Positions 34,234 to 44,079 of a DNA stretch of 64,000 nt are shown here, in pieces. Source of the stretch: Candidatus Bathyarchaeota archaeon (lineage in GTDB: Archaea > Thermoproteota > Bathyarchaeia > Bathyarchaeales > Bathycorpusculaceae); the NCBI GenBank assembly GCA_018396705.1, contig JAGTQZ010000004.1:248001-312000 (forward strand), in the 5' to 3' direction. Position 1 is the first letter of the stretch; every line of letters begins with the position of its first letter. The notes beneath the pieces were generated by a model. The model worked only from the letters and a program-made list of their open reading frames with translations, made no database searches and had not been told where the DNA came from. A program made the position numbers and the translations under genes.

Positions 34234-35301
34234 ATGCAGACTACAACCATAAAATTCACGAAAAATGATTTAGCTAAATACCCCTTTTTAAAAGAGGCAG
34301 CGGAGTACGTAAAAACCCTAGATTTAAACATTGAGGATCTCGTGAGTCCAGATTTTTCCCAGATCCTTAACCGTGCCAAAGAAAGAGTTGAAGAAGCTAT
34401 ATTATATGCTATTGTAACCAGAAAACTCCAAAACGAAGAAATCGAAATTTTATCCTTCCCAACAGCTATAATGCTTGCTGCAGCAACAGAAAACTCGTTC
34501 ATCAAAAGGCGGTACGCCCTCGCGGAGGCAAAACAAGCCTATGGTGACCTAAAATTCGAGTCGAGAGAAAAAATAGTGGCTGTGGCTAAAAACTTCCAGT
34601 GGAACATCACCTTGGCAGATTCTGAAGAAGCTATGGCGCCATACGAGTTTAAACTTCACTTTACAGACTATCTAAAAAACACGGCAAATCTCCATGAGAA
34701 AAAATGGAAGCTTGTCAACCGCCTCTTAGCTAACGGATACGTTTACCTAACAAAAACAGAAACTGCAAGACTCCTCAGCGAAGAGGTTAGACGACATATA
34801 GAAAAACGTCTAGAAATAGGAGAACTTCCAAAACTACCGCAAAAAATAGTCGGAATAGCAGAAACACTAAAAACCTTAACCTTAGAGAAGGTAAGCAAAA
34901 CCGAAATAGAAGGCATACCGAAAACGATAAATGTAGATGCGTTTCCGCCATGTGTGGCTATCCTATATGATGCTGCTCAAAAAGGGCGCCATCTCTCCCA
35001 TATAGCTAGGTTTACCTTAACAACTTTCCTGGTAAACATAGGAATGCCCATAGAAAACATAATAGGTTTATTCAGGGCTTCATCAGACTTCAATGAACGC
35101 CTAACCCGATACCAGGTAGAACATATAGCGGGCGAAAGAGGTTCAAGAACGCGATATAAACCACCGAATTGTGAAACTCTTAAGACCCACGGGATATGCG
35201 TCAACCCTGTCGAATCGTGCAAAGCAGTTAGACACCCGCTGGGATTCTACAAAAAGCATAGCGCCCAAATGGGAAGTTCTACACGCAACCATGAAAAGTA
35301 G
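34234..35301 (+). CDS. priL: DNA primase large subunit
   Basis: A 355-residue PriL. The C-terminal domain carries the four [4Fe-4S] cysteines: FPPCVAILYD, PPNCETLK, HGICVNP and ESCKAVRHPLGFY. It has GLFRASSDFNERLTRYQVEH in between, all typical. It works with PriS to start primers. In this genome PriS is not adjacent but lies 4.3 kb away, after envelope genes. Confidence 0.95.
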   Translation: MQTTTIKFTKNDLAKYPFLKEAAEYVKTLDLNIEDLVSPDFSQILNRAKERVEEAILYAIVTRKLQNEEIEILSFPTAIMLAAATENSFIKRRYALAEAKQAYGDLKFESREKIVAVAKNFQWNITLADSEEAMAPYEFKLHFTDYLKNTANLHEKKWKLVNRLLANGYVYLTKTETARLLSEEVRRHIEKRLEIGELPKLPQKIVGIAETLKTLTLEKVSKTEIEGIPKTINVDAFPPCVAILYDAAQKGRHLSHIARFTLTTFLVNIGMPIENIIGLFRASSDFNERLTRYQVEHIAGERGSRTRYKPPNCETLKTHGICVNPVESCKAVRHPLGFYKKHSAQMGSSTRNHEK

Positions 35302-35431
35302 CCCTTTAATTATTCAAAAAGAAAAAACCCGGAATGAAAGATTTGATTTAGTTATTCTGTTCTAGAACCTAGACTTAAATTAGACTAGAACATATTAGTC
35401 TAAGGTTAATGTACCTGTAAGATATACTTAC

Positions 35432-36253
35432 GTGGTACTAATGATGACCGCTGGGATGTTCTTATCAACGATGCTTACACACTACCGGATGAAGGACAGG
35501 AAAAATCCAAAGGAAATCTTCAATGGAACTGTTGAAGGTAACTTAGATTTGGTTTCGGAAGTTGGAATAATTCTTCCAACATATTGCGAGGCAAAAAACA
35601 TTGGGGAAATTCTACAAAAAATTGAGGAGTTAAACCTAAACGCTTCCATTCTCGTTGTAGATGACTCCAGCCCAGATGGGACAGCGGATATCGTGCGGAG
35701 GATTCAAGGAAAATATGAAAACATTCTACTTTTGGAAAGACCTAGAAAGTCAGGCCTCGGGTCAGCAATAGTTAATGGCTTTAAATTCTTCCTATCCCTC
35801 AAGCATCCACCTAGGTTCATCATAACAATGGATGCAGACCATTCTCACAATCCTGCAGAGATACCAAGGATATTGGCCCCCGTTAAAGATGGTGAGTATG
35901 ACTTATGCGTTGGGAGCCGTTACTGTCCAGGAGGCGTTGTTAAAAACTGGAGTCTCCTTAGGAAAATTCTAAGTAAAATGGCGAACCTCGCTGCAAAACT
36001 AGTTGTAGGTGGAGGAATCTCTGACTACACAAGCGGAATGCGCTGTTACTCAACAAAACTCGTCAAAAGCATAATTCATGAGTTACATAGTCAAACGTAT
36101 GAGATACAAATAGAAACAATAAGGCAAGCGTATATGCGAGGTTTCAGGATAACAGAAAAACCTATAACTTTCATTAATCGGAAAAAGGGAAAATCAAAAC
36201 TTTCAATAAACGAAGTGCTTGATTTTATCTCTTACATGATCTCCGCAGTGTAA
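35432..36253 (+). CDS. Dolichol-phosphate mannose synthase-like glycosyltransferase (GT2)
   Basis: A 273-residue GT2 enzyme: IILPTYCEAKNI, VVDDSSPDGTAD, the metal-binding DADHSHNP and SRYCPGG. No transmembrane helices beyond a short N-terminal hydrophobic stretch. It likely loads a sugar from a nucleotide donor onto a polyprenyl phosphate for protein glycosylation. It is the first of the envelope genes placed between priL and priS. The start codon choice at 35432 is uncertain. Confidence 0.9.
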   Translation: MVLMMTAGMFLSTMLTHYRMKDRKNPKEIFNGTVEGNLDLVSEVGIILPTYCEAKNIGEILQKIEELNLNASILVVDDSSPDGTADIVRRIQGKYENILLLERPRKSGLGSAIVNGFKFFLSLKHPPRFIITMDADHSHNPAEIPRILAPVKDGEYDLCVGSRYCPGGVVKNWSLLRKILSKMANLAAKLVVGGGISDYTSGMRCYSTKLVKSIIHELHSQTYEIQIETIRQAYMRGFRITEKPITFINRKKGKSKLSINEVLDFISYMISAV

Positions 36254-36295
36254 ATCAAACACTAAAAATTCTTAAACCACATGGGTTGATAGACT

Positions 36296-38329
36296 ATGAG
36301 GACAATGTTATCAAGGTTTCTTGAAAAGATTAAAAAAGTGAAGGAAATTGAAAGAATACTGGCATATAAGATATTTTGGGTAGATTTAAGTGCGTTGATT
36401 GTAGCTTTGATGATTTGTTTGTATACAATCTTTTTTTCATGTTTCACAATTTTGAAACACTATTCTTTCAGGACTTACGCTTGGGATCTGGGAATATTCA
36501 ACCAAGCTTTTTGGTTCACTGTGAAGTATGGTAAACTATTTTATAATACACCTGAGTTGCTTATTAATCCCTCTGGAAATTTTTTAGGTATACATTTTAG
36601 CCCAATTCTTTTCCTCATACTACCTGCGTATGCTTTTTATCCATCTCCAGAAACTCTTCTCATCCTTCAATCTTTTATATTAGCTTTAGGCGCCGTTCCG
36701 CTTTACAAGTTAAGCATGCACGTTTTAAAAAGCAGAGTTGCATCTATAGCTTTTGTTTTCGTCTACTTGCTATATCCTCCGCTTCACGGAGTGAATTGGT
36801 TTGATTTTCATGTTCAAGCGTTTCTGCCGCTTTTCTTTTTATCAAATATTTACTTTCTAGAGAAGCAAAACTGGAAGTGCTACTTTGTTTTTACGTTGCT
36901 ATCTTTGTTGTGTGAGGAGCATGTTTCTTTTGCTGTCGCCTTTATTGGTCTTCTTATAGCGTTACGATATAGAAGACAGCTAAAAGTAGCGTTAAAAACT
37001 AGAAACTTTAGAGATCCGATTTTTTCAAGCGCCGCATTCACGGTTTTTCTTGCAATATTTTGGTATCCAATGACCTTATGGATACGGAACACTTTCTTCC
37101 CCATTAATCCGTCGTTTCTTTCCACGTTCAAAGCATCTGCGAACTGGGACGTTCTAGGTGCTTCCGACCCAATCCTAATTCCAATATACATTATCTTTTA
37201 CCCTCAGAGAGCTATCAACGCTCTCCAATACGATTTTCTGGTGAAAATCGTGTATCTCCTTATATTATTTGGTCCTCTTGCTTTCTTTTCATTCCACAAA
37301 GCAGAATACCTTCTTCCCACTTTACCATGGTTCGTTTACTCTCTCTTCTCAAATTATCAGCCATATTATACAATTTATGACCAGTACCCAGCCTATGTTA
37401 TAGCATTCATTTTTGTTTCTGCACTATATTCAATGTCTGCCTTGCAGTCATCACGTGGTAAAACGCGCAAGCTGTCAATGATTGTCTTATTTAGCCTAGT
37501 AGCATATTTTATTGCTTCTCCCACAAGCTTTATTGTAAACCAATATTATGATGCAGGCTTGAGACCAGCATCGCAACATGAACTTTTCATACATGAGATT
37601 CTGTCCTACGTGCCGGTTAACGCTTCAATAATAACGCAGAACAATCTCTTTGCCCATGTTTCCAGTAGGCTCCATGCTTACGTTGTTCCAGTTGAAGGGA
37701 TATGGCGCCAAAACGAACTTGAATGCAAAAAATTTGTTAGCACAATTTTAGACAACGTTGATTATGTTTTGGTAGACATAAAAACCGATTATTTCGCATC
37801 TGCTAAAATTTTTAGCATCCTGAGTAAACGAACAGATTTTAAAGTTTTAGTTTCAGCAGATGGTATTGTTCTCTTTAAAAGAGACTATGACGGAAAAGCG
37901 CTGATACTCGCATCCTACACGCTCATTTATTCTTACAATAACCTAAACGTTTACGCAGGAGAAATTGTAATAAACTCAGACGCGACGAGCGCTAACGTGC
38001 TACATTTTAACGGTTCAATGGGACCAGCGCCACTTTTCTGGAGCAGTCCGCGCACCCTTCTTCCACCGGGCAACTATACGGTATCTTTGAGGATGAAAAT
38101 TAATGGGACTGGCGAATTATTCAAAGTAGAGTTATGCTGCAACGGGGGTCAAAACGTTTTGGAATCAAAACAATTTTACGATTTTAATGTCGCCCTTAAC
38201 TCCTGGAAAATCTATGATGTCTATTTCAGCGTCACACACCCTCTCACCGATTTTGAAATCAGAGCGGTAGACATGACTAAAAATGTCGACGTATACCTTG
38301 ATTGTATTGAAATAACCCAGTCAGCTTGA
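36296..38329 (+). CDS. DUF2079 polytopic membrane protein with C-terminal beta domain
   Basis: A 677-residue protein. About ten transmembrane helices cover residues 30-430, with the DUF2079 signature (SFRTYAWDLGIFNQAFW, SGNFLGIHFSPILF, LILQSFILALGAVPLY). The remaining ~240 residues are extracellular and beta-rich. DUF2079 resembles GT-C glycosyltransferases that use polyprenyl-phosphate sugars, which suits the DPM-like gene 42 bases upstream. Enzymatic activity is inferred. Confidence 0.85.
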   Translation: MRTMLSRFLEKIKKVKEIERILAYKIFWVDLSALIVALMICLYTIFFSCFTILKHYSFRTYAWDLGIFNQAFWFTVKYGKLFYNTPELLINPSGNFLGIHFSPILFLILPAYAFYPSPETLLILQSFILALGAVPLYKLSMHVLKSRVASIAFVFVYLLYPPLHGVNWFDFHVQAFLPLFFLSNIYFLEKQNWKCYFVFTLLSLLCEEHVSFAVAFIGLLIALRYRRQLKVALKTRNFRDPIFSSAAFTVFLAIFWYPMTLWIRNTFFPINPSFLSTFKASANWDVLGASDPILIPIYIIFYPQRAINALQYDFLVKIVYLLILFGPLAFFSFHKAEYLLPTLPWFVYSLFSNYQPYYTIYDQYPAYVIAFIFVSALYSMSALQSSRGKTRKLSMIVLFSLVAYFIASPTSFIVNQYYDAGLRPASQHELFIHEILSYVPVNASIITQNNLFAHVSSRLHAYVVPVEGIWRQNELECKKFVSTILDNVDYVLVDIKTDYFASAKIFSILSKRTDFKVLVSADGIVLFKRDYDGKALILASYTLIYSYNNLNVYAGEIVINSDATSANVLHFNGSMGPAPLFWSSPRTLLPPGNYTVSLRMKINGTGELFKVELCCNGGQNVLESKQFYDFNVALNSWKIYDVYFSVTHPLTDFEIRAVDMTKNVDVYLDCIEITQSA

Positions 38330-38358
38330 AATGTATATAACTTCGTAATTTTGGATTT

Positions 38359-39450
38359 TTAAGTGTCCAGTTCTTCAAGGAACTTAAGCCACTGCTTAGC
38401 GATTTTTTTCAAATCAAATTCTAATGCCCTTTGTCTACATTTGCTTCTCGTAATTTGCGGGTAGCCTTTTCTCCATATTTCACAAGCAACTTTTACTAAC
38501 TCCTCATCACTGTTTGCAACCCATCCTGTTTGTCCATTAATCACAGTTTCGCATGGCCCCTGTCTGTTATAAGTTAGAACTGGTGTTCCGCATGCCATGC
38601 TTTCCGTGGGTACGTAGCCAAAGGGCTCATGAGTGAATGTAAAAAGCGTATAAAGAGCATTTGAATATAACTCAACAAGCTCCTCATTGGTTAACTTTCC
38701 CAATATTTCAATGTTTGGATGTCTAAGAATGTAAGCCGGTACATAATGCATTTTTGAACCAAAGGCCTTAATTTTTACACCTCTATCAGCCACTTTTTTG
38801 ATCGCTTGGAATTTTGCTTCCTTACCGTATATTCCAAAATATGTTAAAACGTAACTGCCCGAGGGGCTTGAAGTTGTAGGCCTGAAAAAGCTACAGTCCA
38901 GCGGAGGATAAATAACACTATCTACGTTAACACCCAAGTCTTCATACATTGACTTACAAAACTTTGAGTTGGCTACAAAGAAATTCGATATTTTGCGGCA
39001 TCTCCATATCATCCTCTTTTCTAAACTTTTCAAAAACCATAATACTGGTCCATAGAAATAGCGATACCGGTTTGGCATTTCTGAACGCATATCCTCAAGT
39101 GCTCGAGTCATAGGACCTTGAGCGTAGTAAACATGAGACTTCACCATTACAGATGACGAGAAATTAATTGTTAAAGAATCCTCGGGGAGACATAGTGCGT
39201 CAGAGGTCTTTAAAAGACAACGTAACCATGCTTCAAAAGTTGGCAATTGCGGTGTAATAAAAAAGTTCATGTTTAACTCCGCTACTTCGACGCGTTCCCC
39301 AATGAGCCTTCTCACATCCTCGCTAACTTTTGGGGATACTATTACAACATCGAATCCACATCCACTGAATTCCATGGATAGCAAAAGTGGGGGCCTTACA
39401 GACCCATAGCTTGTTACAAGGGGGTCTGTAACTAGGAACACTTTTTTCAT
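38359..39450 (-). CDS. Glycosyltransferase family 4
   Basis: A 363-residue GT-B enzyme. The C-terminal half has ANSKFCKSMYEDLGV, VIYPPLD, LTYFGIYGKEAKF, and the donor-binding HEPFGYVPTESMACGTPVLTYN with the conserved E-x7-E pattern. The sugar is unknown. It is convergent with the DUF2079 gene and divergent from priS. A surface-glycan role follows from the neighbours. Confidence 0.88.
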   Translation of the reverse strand: MKKVFLVTDPLVTSYGSVRPPLLLSMEFSGCGFDVVIVSPKVSEDVRRLIGERVEVAELNMNFFITPQLPTFEAWLRCLLKTSDALCLPEDSLTINFSSSVMVKSHVYYAQGPMTRALEDMRSEMPNRYRYFYGPVLWFLKSLEKRMIWRCRKISNFFVANSKFCKSMYEDLGVNVDSVIYPPLDCSFFRPTTSSPSGSYVLTYFGIYGKEAKFQAIKKVADRGVKIKAFGSKMHYVPAYILRHPNIEILGKLTNEELVELYSNALYTLFTFTHEPFGYVPTESMACGTPVLTYNRQGPCETVINGQTGWVANSDEELVKVACEIWRKGYPQITRSKCRQRALEFDLKKIAKQWLKFLEELDT

Positions 39451-39647
39451 GATCTAAACATCTCAATAACAGTGTTGCCCGGGTCAATTATCTGGATGAT
39501 GGATAAGTGAATAATATAAAAATTCTTTCTCTAGAGCCTATTTTAGAACACAAAATCGGTGAATGTTCTTCGGTGAGATTTTTAGGTTTAGGTTATATTT
39601 AGTTTATGTTTATGTAATAGGTAATTAATAGGAGAGAAGTAAAAGGA

Positions 39648-40841
39648 TTGAATCAAAGGTCTTACAACTTTGTTCGAAGCTTGTTTAGCGAATACTACAA
39701 GCAGGAATATCTTTCAGAGGGGCCATCAAGGATAGAAAAGCGTGAATTCGGCTTCACTCTTTTTGAGGGCTTCATGCTTCGTCACAAGAGTTTCAATAAT
39801 CCTGAAGAGCTTAGGGACTTTCTGAAAGCTTCCACCCCTATGGACGCCTATTACTCTTGTGCATACTATGAAAATCCAACCGCAGAGATGGACCAGAAGG
39901 GGTGGCTGGGTGCAGACTTAATCTTCGACGTTGACGCCGATCATATACCGACAAATTGTGACAAGGTTCATGATGAATGGGTTTGCGGCACATGTGGTTT
40001 TATCGGGAAAGGAATAACACCGGAAAAATGTCCAATATGCAACGGCGAAAAATTTAATGTGACCACATGGCCTTGCGAGATATGCCTTGAATCTGCAAAA
40101 TTGGAAACAATGAAACTTCTAGATATGTTAATGGACGATTTCGGTCTGTCTGACAGAGAGATCAAAGTGTTTTTCTCGGGGCACCGTGGCTATCACATAC
40201 ATGTTGAAAATGAAACTATTTTAACCTTAGATGTCCATGCGCGAAAGGAGATTGTTGATTATGTGACAGGCTTGGGCTTAAAGGCTTCTCCGTTTGGTAT
40301 GAATAAATACTTTTTGCGAGGATGGAACAAGCGTCTTAAAGATGGAATTTCGGAATTTATCAAAAACGCGGAAGAGGATAGCCTCAAAAAAATTGGCATA
40401 AAAGGAAACGTGGCCAAAGTAATAGTGGAGAATAAAAGTATTCTCCTAAAAAACTTGTCTTCTGGAGCATGGGGAAGTATTAAAGGTGTTGGGCTTCAGA
40501 CAATAAAGAGAATAGAGGAGCATGTTTCAAAGGTGCAGTCTGCAAAAATTGACACAGTCGTGACCAGCGACATACACCGATTAATTCGACTGCCTGAAAC
40601 GTTACATGGCAAAACCGGCCTTAAAAAAACATGGCTTCCTACAAACGAAATTGAAAGGTTTGATCCTTTCGATAAAGCCACGGCCTTCCCAAAAGGCACG
40701 GTGACAGTTTTTGTAATAGACGCGCCGAAATTTAGGCTTAAGAACGAAACATTTGGCCCGTACAAAAACCAGAGACTAAATTTGCCAATACATGCTGCTA
40801 TGTTGCTTATCTGCAAGAATAAAGCCGAGGTGGTGGGATAG
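39648..40841 (+). CDS. priS: DNA primase small (catalytic) subunit
   Basis: A 397-residue PriS. The catalytic acidic pair is in GADLIFDVDADH, the zinc motif is CGTCGFIGKGITPEKCPIC, and the nucleotide site is FFSGHRGYHIHV. The start is TTG 39648 after a GAGAGAAGTAAAAGGA purine tract. The stop abuts the GINS51 GTG start, so the two are co-transcribed. Confidence 0.95.
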   Translation: MNQRSYNFVRSLFSEYYKQEYLSEGPSRIEKREFGFTLFEGFMLRHKSFNNPEELRDFLKASTPMDAYYSCAYYENPTAEMDQKGWLGADLIFDVDADHIPTNCDKVHDEWVCGTCGFIGKGITPEKCPICNGEKFNVTTWPCEICLESAKLETMKLLDMLMDDFGLSDREIKVFFSGHRGYHIHVENETILTLDVHARKEIVDYVTGLGLKASPFGMNKYFLRGWNKRLKDGISEFIKNAEEDSLKKIGIKGNVAKVIVENKSILLKNLSSGAWGSIKGVGLQTIKRIEEHVSKVQSAKIDTVVTSDIHRLIRLPETLHGKTGLKKTWLPTNEIERFDPFDKATAFPKGTVTVFVIDAPKFRLKNETFGPYKNQRLNLPIHAAMLLICKNKAEVVG

Positions 40842-41378
40842 GTGTATGGCGATCTGCTTGAAATTTGGAAAAATGAGTTAAAAACTAATGAGCTCACAAA
40901 ACTTCCTAAAGACTTTGTTCAAAAAGTCGCAGAATACCTTAAAGAAATAGATAAAGAAAGTAAAATGCTTGATAAAAAGACAGTGAAAGCGAGTCTTCTA
41001 AATATAGAGGCACTTAACATTAAACGCATGCTAAATGAAATAATGCGCATCCGTCGACATAAGTTAATTAAAAAGGCTTTAAGAGGTGAGAAAATTTCTG
41101 AGCTTCTATCTTTTGAAGAAGAGTTTTACTCAAAACTTGCGCCATTATTGGAGCTCCATCAGGAATCCGTGAGAAATGTATTAATGGGACGTGGTGCGGC
41201 AACCAAAATTGAACACAAGTACTTTGTCTTGCGCTTTTTGGCTGAAATCCCCGAAATAATCGGGTCTGATATGAAAGTTTACGGTCCCTTTAAGGCTGAA
41301 GATGTTGCTGTATTACCTGTTGAGAACGCCAAGATATTTGTTAAACAAGGTCTCGCTGTAAGTGTTGAGATCTGCTGA
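40842..41378 (+). CDS. gins51: GINS complex subunit, Gins51 type
   Basis: A 178-residue protein with the A-then-B order of archaeal Gins51. A helical part (residues 5-110, RMLNEIMRIRRHKLIKKALRG) is followed by a short beta domain near the end (KVYGPFKAEDVAVLPVENAKIFVKQGLAVSVE). GINS binds MCM as part of the CMG-like helicase. It follows priS directly, and its 3' end overlaps the convergent archaeosortase by 38 bases. Confidence 0.88.
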   Translation: MYGDLLEIWKNELKTNELTKLPKDFVQKVAEYLKEIDKESKMLDKKTVKASLLNIEALNIKRMLNEIMRIRRHKLIKKALRGEKISELLSFEEEFYSKLAPLLELHQESVRNVLMGRGAATKIEHKYFVLRFLAEIPEIIGSDMKVYGPFKAEDVAVLPVENAKIFVKQGLAVSVEIC

Positions 41379-42408
41379 GATGCTTTCTTAACCTCCATGA
41401 CTCTCGCAGAGATTGAGTTCCGAGGATTATTAATGGATAGATCGTAATCCATATAATAGAATATAATGGTCCATAATAGTCGTGGAACTTTATCCAGTCT
41501 CCTCCATTGATAGCTATAATAAAGATTGAGACTATCCTTATTATATTGATGAAGTATGTGACTACTGCACCTACCAAAAAGCAAGCGATGGAAGCTTTCA
41601 GTGAGAACGAACTTTTTTTTAAAAATAATACAACTATCGTTGAGTATAGTAGTAAGCTATCTACTCCAGCGCAGGGCCAACCGACACCGAATCCGACCAA
41701 AGGGTTCCCTTGAAGATTATACACGCTTAAAACCGTTAGTGAGCCATATTTTGGATTTACCATCATTGTGATCGACGTTCTGAATCCCATAGCGTTAAGG
41801 ATATTTGCCGCTAATTGAGTTGTTGTTGGTACGACTATCTGAAAAGGAGTAAATTTGCCATAAGGATATAAATCATCTACAAGATATACCAATCCAATGA
41901 TCCCAAGGAAAAAAGTTGAAACCGAATATTTAGAAAGTTTTTCGATGCCATATTCAGAGAGAATTATTAAACTTAATGAAACAGTGAAAACTAGATATTC
42001 TATAGCTAATGGCATCCTGACGGCAGAATCGCGATCTATCCCACGTTGAAGTGCAAAGTCTATGATAGATGTATTTAAGCCAATGTAACTTGTTACAACC
42101 GCATAAATTGTTGGAATGGCACAAGATATCAGCAGGAGTAACGCTTTCATGATGTTCTTCTTGAATTTATCTCCCTCTAATTCCTCCCAACTAATTATGG
42201 TTTCCAGCACCATAAGCCACGTAAAGAATAGGTAGTACGTCCGTCCCTTCCACGTCATATCAAAAGAGGCTGGATAAAAGTAATATAAGATTAAGAAGGG
42301 TGAGATGAAGGCAAACACTGGTATAAGTTTTTTAACCGCCAATCTCATTGCTTTAAATTGTAGTCTCATGCCAGTTAAACCTAAATTTTCTTTTGTTCCC
42401 TGCATCAC
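41341..42408 (-). CDS. Archaeosortase/exosortase family transpeptidase
   Basis: A 355-residue polytopic membrane protein. The exosortase/archaeosortase catalytic set is visible: Cys246 in WPCAGVDSLLLYS, Arg291 in NIIRIVSIF, and His309 in KFHDYYGPLYSIIW. These enzymes cleave C-terminal sorting signals of surface proteins and attach them to lipid. No obvious sorting-signal substrate is encoded in the window. The 3' end runs 38 bases into the gins51 coding region on the other strand. Confidence 0.88.
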   Translation of the reverse strand: MMQGTKENLGLTGMRLQFKAMRLAVKKLIPVFAFISPFLILYYFYPASFDMTWKGRTYYLFFTWLMVLETIISWEELEGDKFKKNIMKALLLLISCAIPTIYAVVTSYIGLNTSIIDFALQRGIDRDSAVRMPLAIEYLVFTVSLSLIILSEYGIEKLSKYSVSTFFLGIIGLVYLVDDLYPYGKFTPFQIVVPTTTQLAANILNAMGFRTSITMMVNPKYGSLTVLSVYNLQGNPLVGFGVGWPCAGVDSLLLYSTIVVLFLKKSSFSLKASIACFLVGAVVTYFINIIRIVSIFIIAINGGDWIKFHDYYGPLYSIIWITIYPLIILGTQSLRESWRLRKHLSRSQHLQRDLV

Positions 42409-42486
42409 GTTTTTATTTTGCCTACTAAGATTTAAACTTTGAAACTTAAATAAGAGAAGAGCATTTTAGTGTATGGTCAGGAGATT

Positions 42487-42720
42487 ATGAAATTTAGGGA
42501 GGGCTTTGTCGAAAGTTTCTTGGTTTTGGGCTTCGCAATTTTTATTGCTGGTTTATTAACCGGTATTTTGGCAGTCGCCCTTGTGAATTTAAATTTGGAT
42601 TCTGCTGCGCTTGTTATGATGTTTTCGCTTGGTTTTTTGCTGGGTATACTCACTATTGCTCTTGTGCTTGTCTCCGTGAAACTTTTAGGGCTGGAAAAAA
42701 CTTCAAGCAATCTTCCGTAA
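42487..42720 (+). CDS. Small two-helix membrane protein
   Basis: About 77 residues with two predicted membrane helices (roughly 9-32 and 40-65) and short polar ends. Not recognised. An AGGAG three bases before ATG 42487 is close; GTG 42469 is the alternative start. It is divergent from the archaeosortase and precedes the ribosomal gene series. Confidence 0.55.
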   Translation: MKFREGFVESFLVLGFAIFIAGLLTGILAVALVNLNLDSAALVMMFSLGFLLGILTIALVLVSVKLLGLEKTSSNLP

Positions 42721-42785
42721 CATGGCCTAAACTAGAAAAAGGTATAAGTGTATGTGTGTTTTCCTCTCTAGAGAAAGGGGTTCAT

Positions 42786-43061
42786 ATGAACGTGCCCAAG
42801 GAAATCAGAACCTATTGTCCAAGGTGTAGGACACATCAAGTTCACGCTGTTTCGCTCTATAAAGCTGGTAAGCGTAGAGCTCTTGCTAAGGGTGAGCGCC
42901 ATCACGAACGCGAAAAAAGGGGCTATGGTGGACAAAAGTACCCTCTTCAGCGGAGATTTGCCAAAACCACCAAGAAACAGACCTTAAAGTTAAAGTGCAA
43001 AGCTTGCGGTTATACACGACATAAAGAGGGGATCCGCTTAAGGAAGCTTGTAATAGCCTAA
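42786..43061 (+). CDS. rpl44e: Ribosomal protein L44e
   Basis: A 91-residue L44e: the N-terminus [19 protein letters not shown] and C-terminal [17 protein letters not shown] form the zinc ribbon. The internal [21 protein letters not shown] is diagnostic. ATG 42786 lies after AAAGGGG. It begins the classical archaeal series L44e, S27e, aIF2-alpha, Nop10, PAC2. Confidence 0.95.
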   Translation: MNVPKEIRTYCPRCRTHQVHAVSLYKAGKRRALAKGERHHEREKRGYGGQKYPLQRRFAKTTKKQTLKLKCKACGYTRHKEGIRLRKLVIA

Positions 43062-43078
43062 ATTGTAGAGTGATCCTT

Positions 43079-43276
43079 ATGGCAGAGTGGGAGAAACTTA
43101 TTCCAAAACCCAAAAGCAGCTTTTTGAGGGTAAAATGTTTAAAGTGCGGTAATGAGCAGATGGTTTTCAGTCACACCGTGAACAAGGTTAACTGTAACGT
43201 TTGCGGAGCCGAATTGGCAGAACCATCTGGCGGAAAAGCTGTTATTAAAGGAGAGGTTGCTGCGGTTTTTGAGTAA
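43079..43276 (+). CDS. rps27e: Ribosomal protein S27e
   Basis: A 65-residue S27e with the zinc ribbon [13 protein letters not shown] and [14 protein letters not shown] 43079 is preferred over GTG 43070 because it gives the usual N-terminus. It lies 18 bases after L44e and 15 bases before aIF2-alpha. Confidence 0.95.
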   Translation: MAEWEKLIPKPKSSFLRVKCLKCGNEQMVFSHTVNKVNCNVCGAELAEPSGGKAVIKGEVAAVFE

Positions 43277-43290
43277 AAGACGGTGAAGTC

Positions 43291-44079
43291 ATGGTTTTAA
43301 GAAAACAAGAATGGCCTGAAGTCGGCGACTTGGTTATCTGCACCGTTGAATCCGTCATGGATTACGGAGCTTATGTAAGACTTGATGAATTTGATAAAAA
43401 GGGTCTTTTGCACATTTCTGAGGTTGCGTCCTCCTGGATTAGGAATATACGGGATTATGTGCGTGAAGGGCAAAAAGTGGTTTTGAAGGTTTTGCGGGTT
43501 GATCAGGAAAAAGGGCACATAGACCTGTCCTTAAGAAGAGTTACTAAACGGGAAAAAATTGAGAAGATGCTTTCTTGGAAGAGAGAGCGGAAAGCCGAGG
43601 GGCTACTCCGCAGCGTTGCCGAAAAAGTCAACATGTCTGTTGAAGAACTTTACGAAAAAGCCGGAGCGCTTATCGACGCGAAATACGGTTTATATGAGGG
43701 CTTTGAAAAAGCTGCAATGGAAGGCGTAGAAGTTTTGACGAAGATAGGTGTACCTGAAAACCTTGCAGAAGTCTTCGTTGAAGTAGCGAGGGAAAAAATC
43801 CGTGTACCCATGGTAAAAATTAAGGGCATTGTGGAACTTCGCTGTTTAAGACCTGATGGTGTTAAAGTCATTAAGGAAGCCTTCTTGAGCGCTAAGAAAG
43901 CTGAAAAAGTACGAAATGCAAAAATTAGGTTTTACGTTATGGCTGCGCCAAAATATTGTATCGAGGTTTCAGCCGACAACTACAAACATGCAGAAACCAT
44001 CCTACAAAAAGTTGCGGAAAACGTTGTCTTAAACGTTGTTAAGGCTGGCGGACAGGGAGCATTTAGAAGGGAGAAATAG
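43291..44079 (+). CDS. eif2a: Translation initiation factor aIF2 alpha
   Basis: A 262-residue aIF2-alpha: an S1 domain first (GDLVICTVESVMDYGAYVRLDEF, GLLHISEVASSWIRNI), then a helical middle and a C-terminal alpha-beta domain. The Ser/Thr stretch matches the IEKM region of archaeal factors. It forms the heterotrimer that brings initiator Met-tRNA to the ribosome. The last base of its stop is the first of the nop10 GTG. Confidence 0.95.
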   Translation: MVLRKQEWPEVGDLVICTVESVMDYGAYVRLDEFDKKGLLHISEVASSWIRNIRDYVREGQKVVLKVLRVDQEKGHIDLSLRRVTKREKIEKMLSWKRERKAEGLLRSVAEKVNMSVEELYEKAGALIDAKYGLYEGFEKAAMEGVEVLTKIGVPENLAEVFVEVAREKIRVPMVKIKGIVELRCLRPDGVKVIKEAFLSAKKAEKVRNAKIRFYVMAAPKYCIEVSADNYKHAETILQKVAENVVLNVVKAGGQGAFRREK

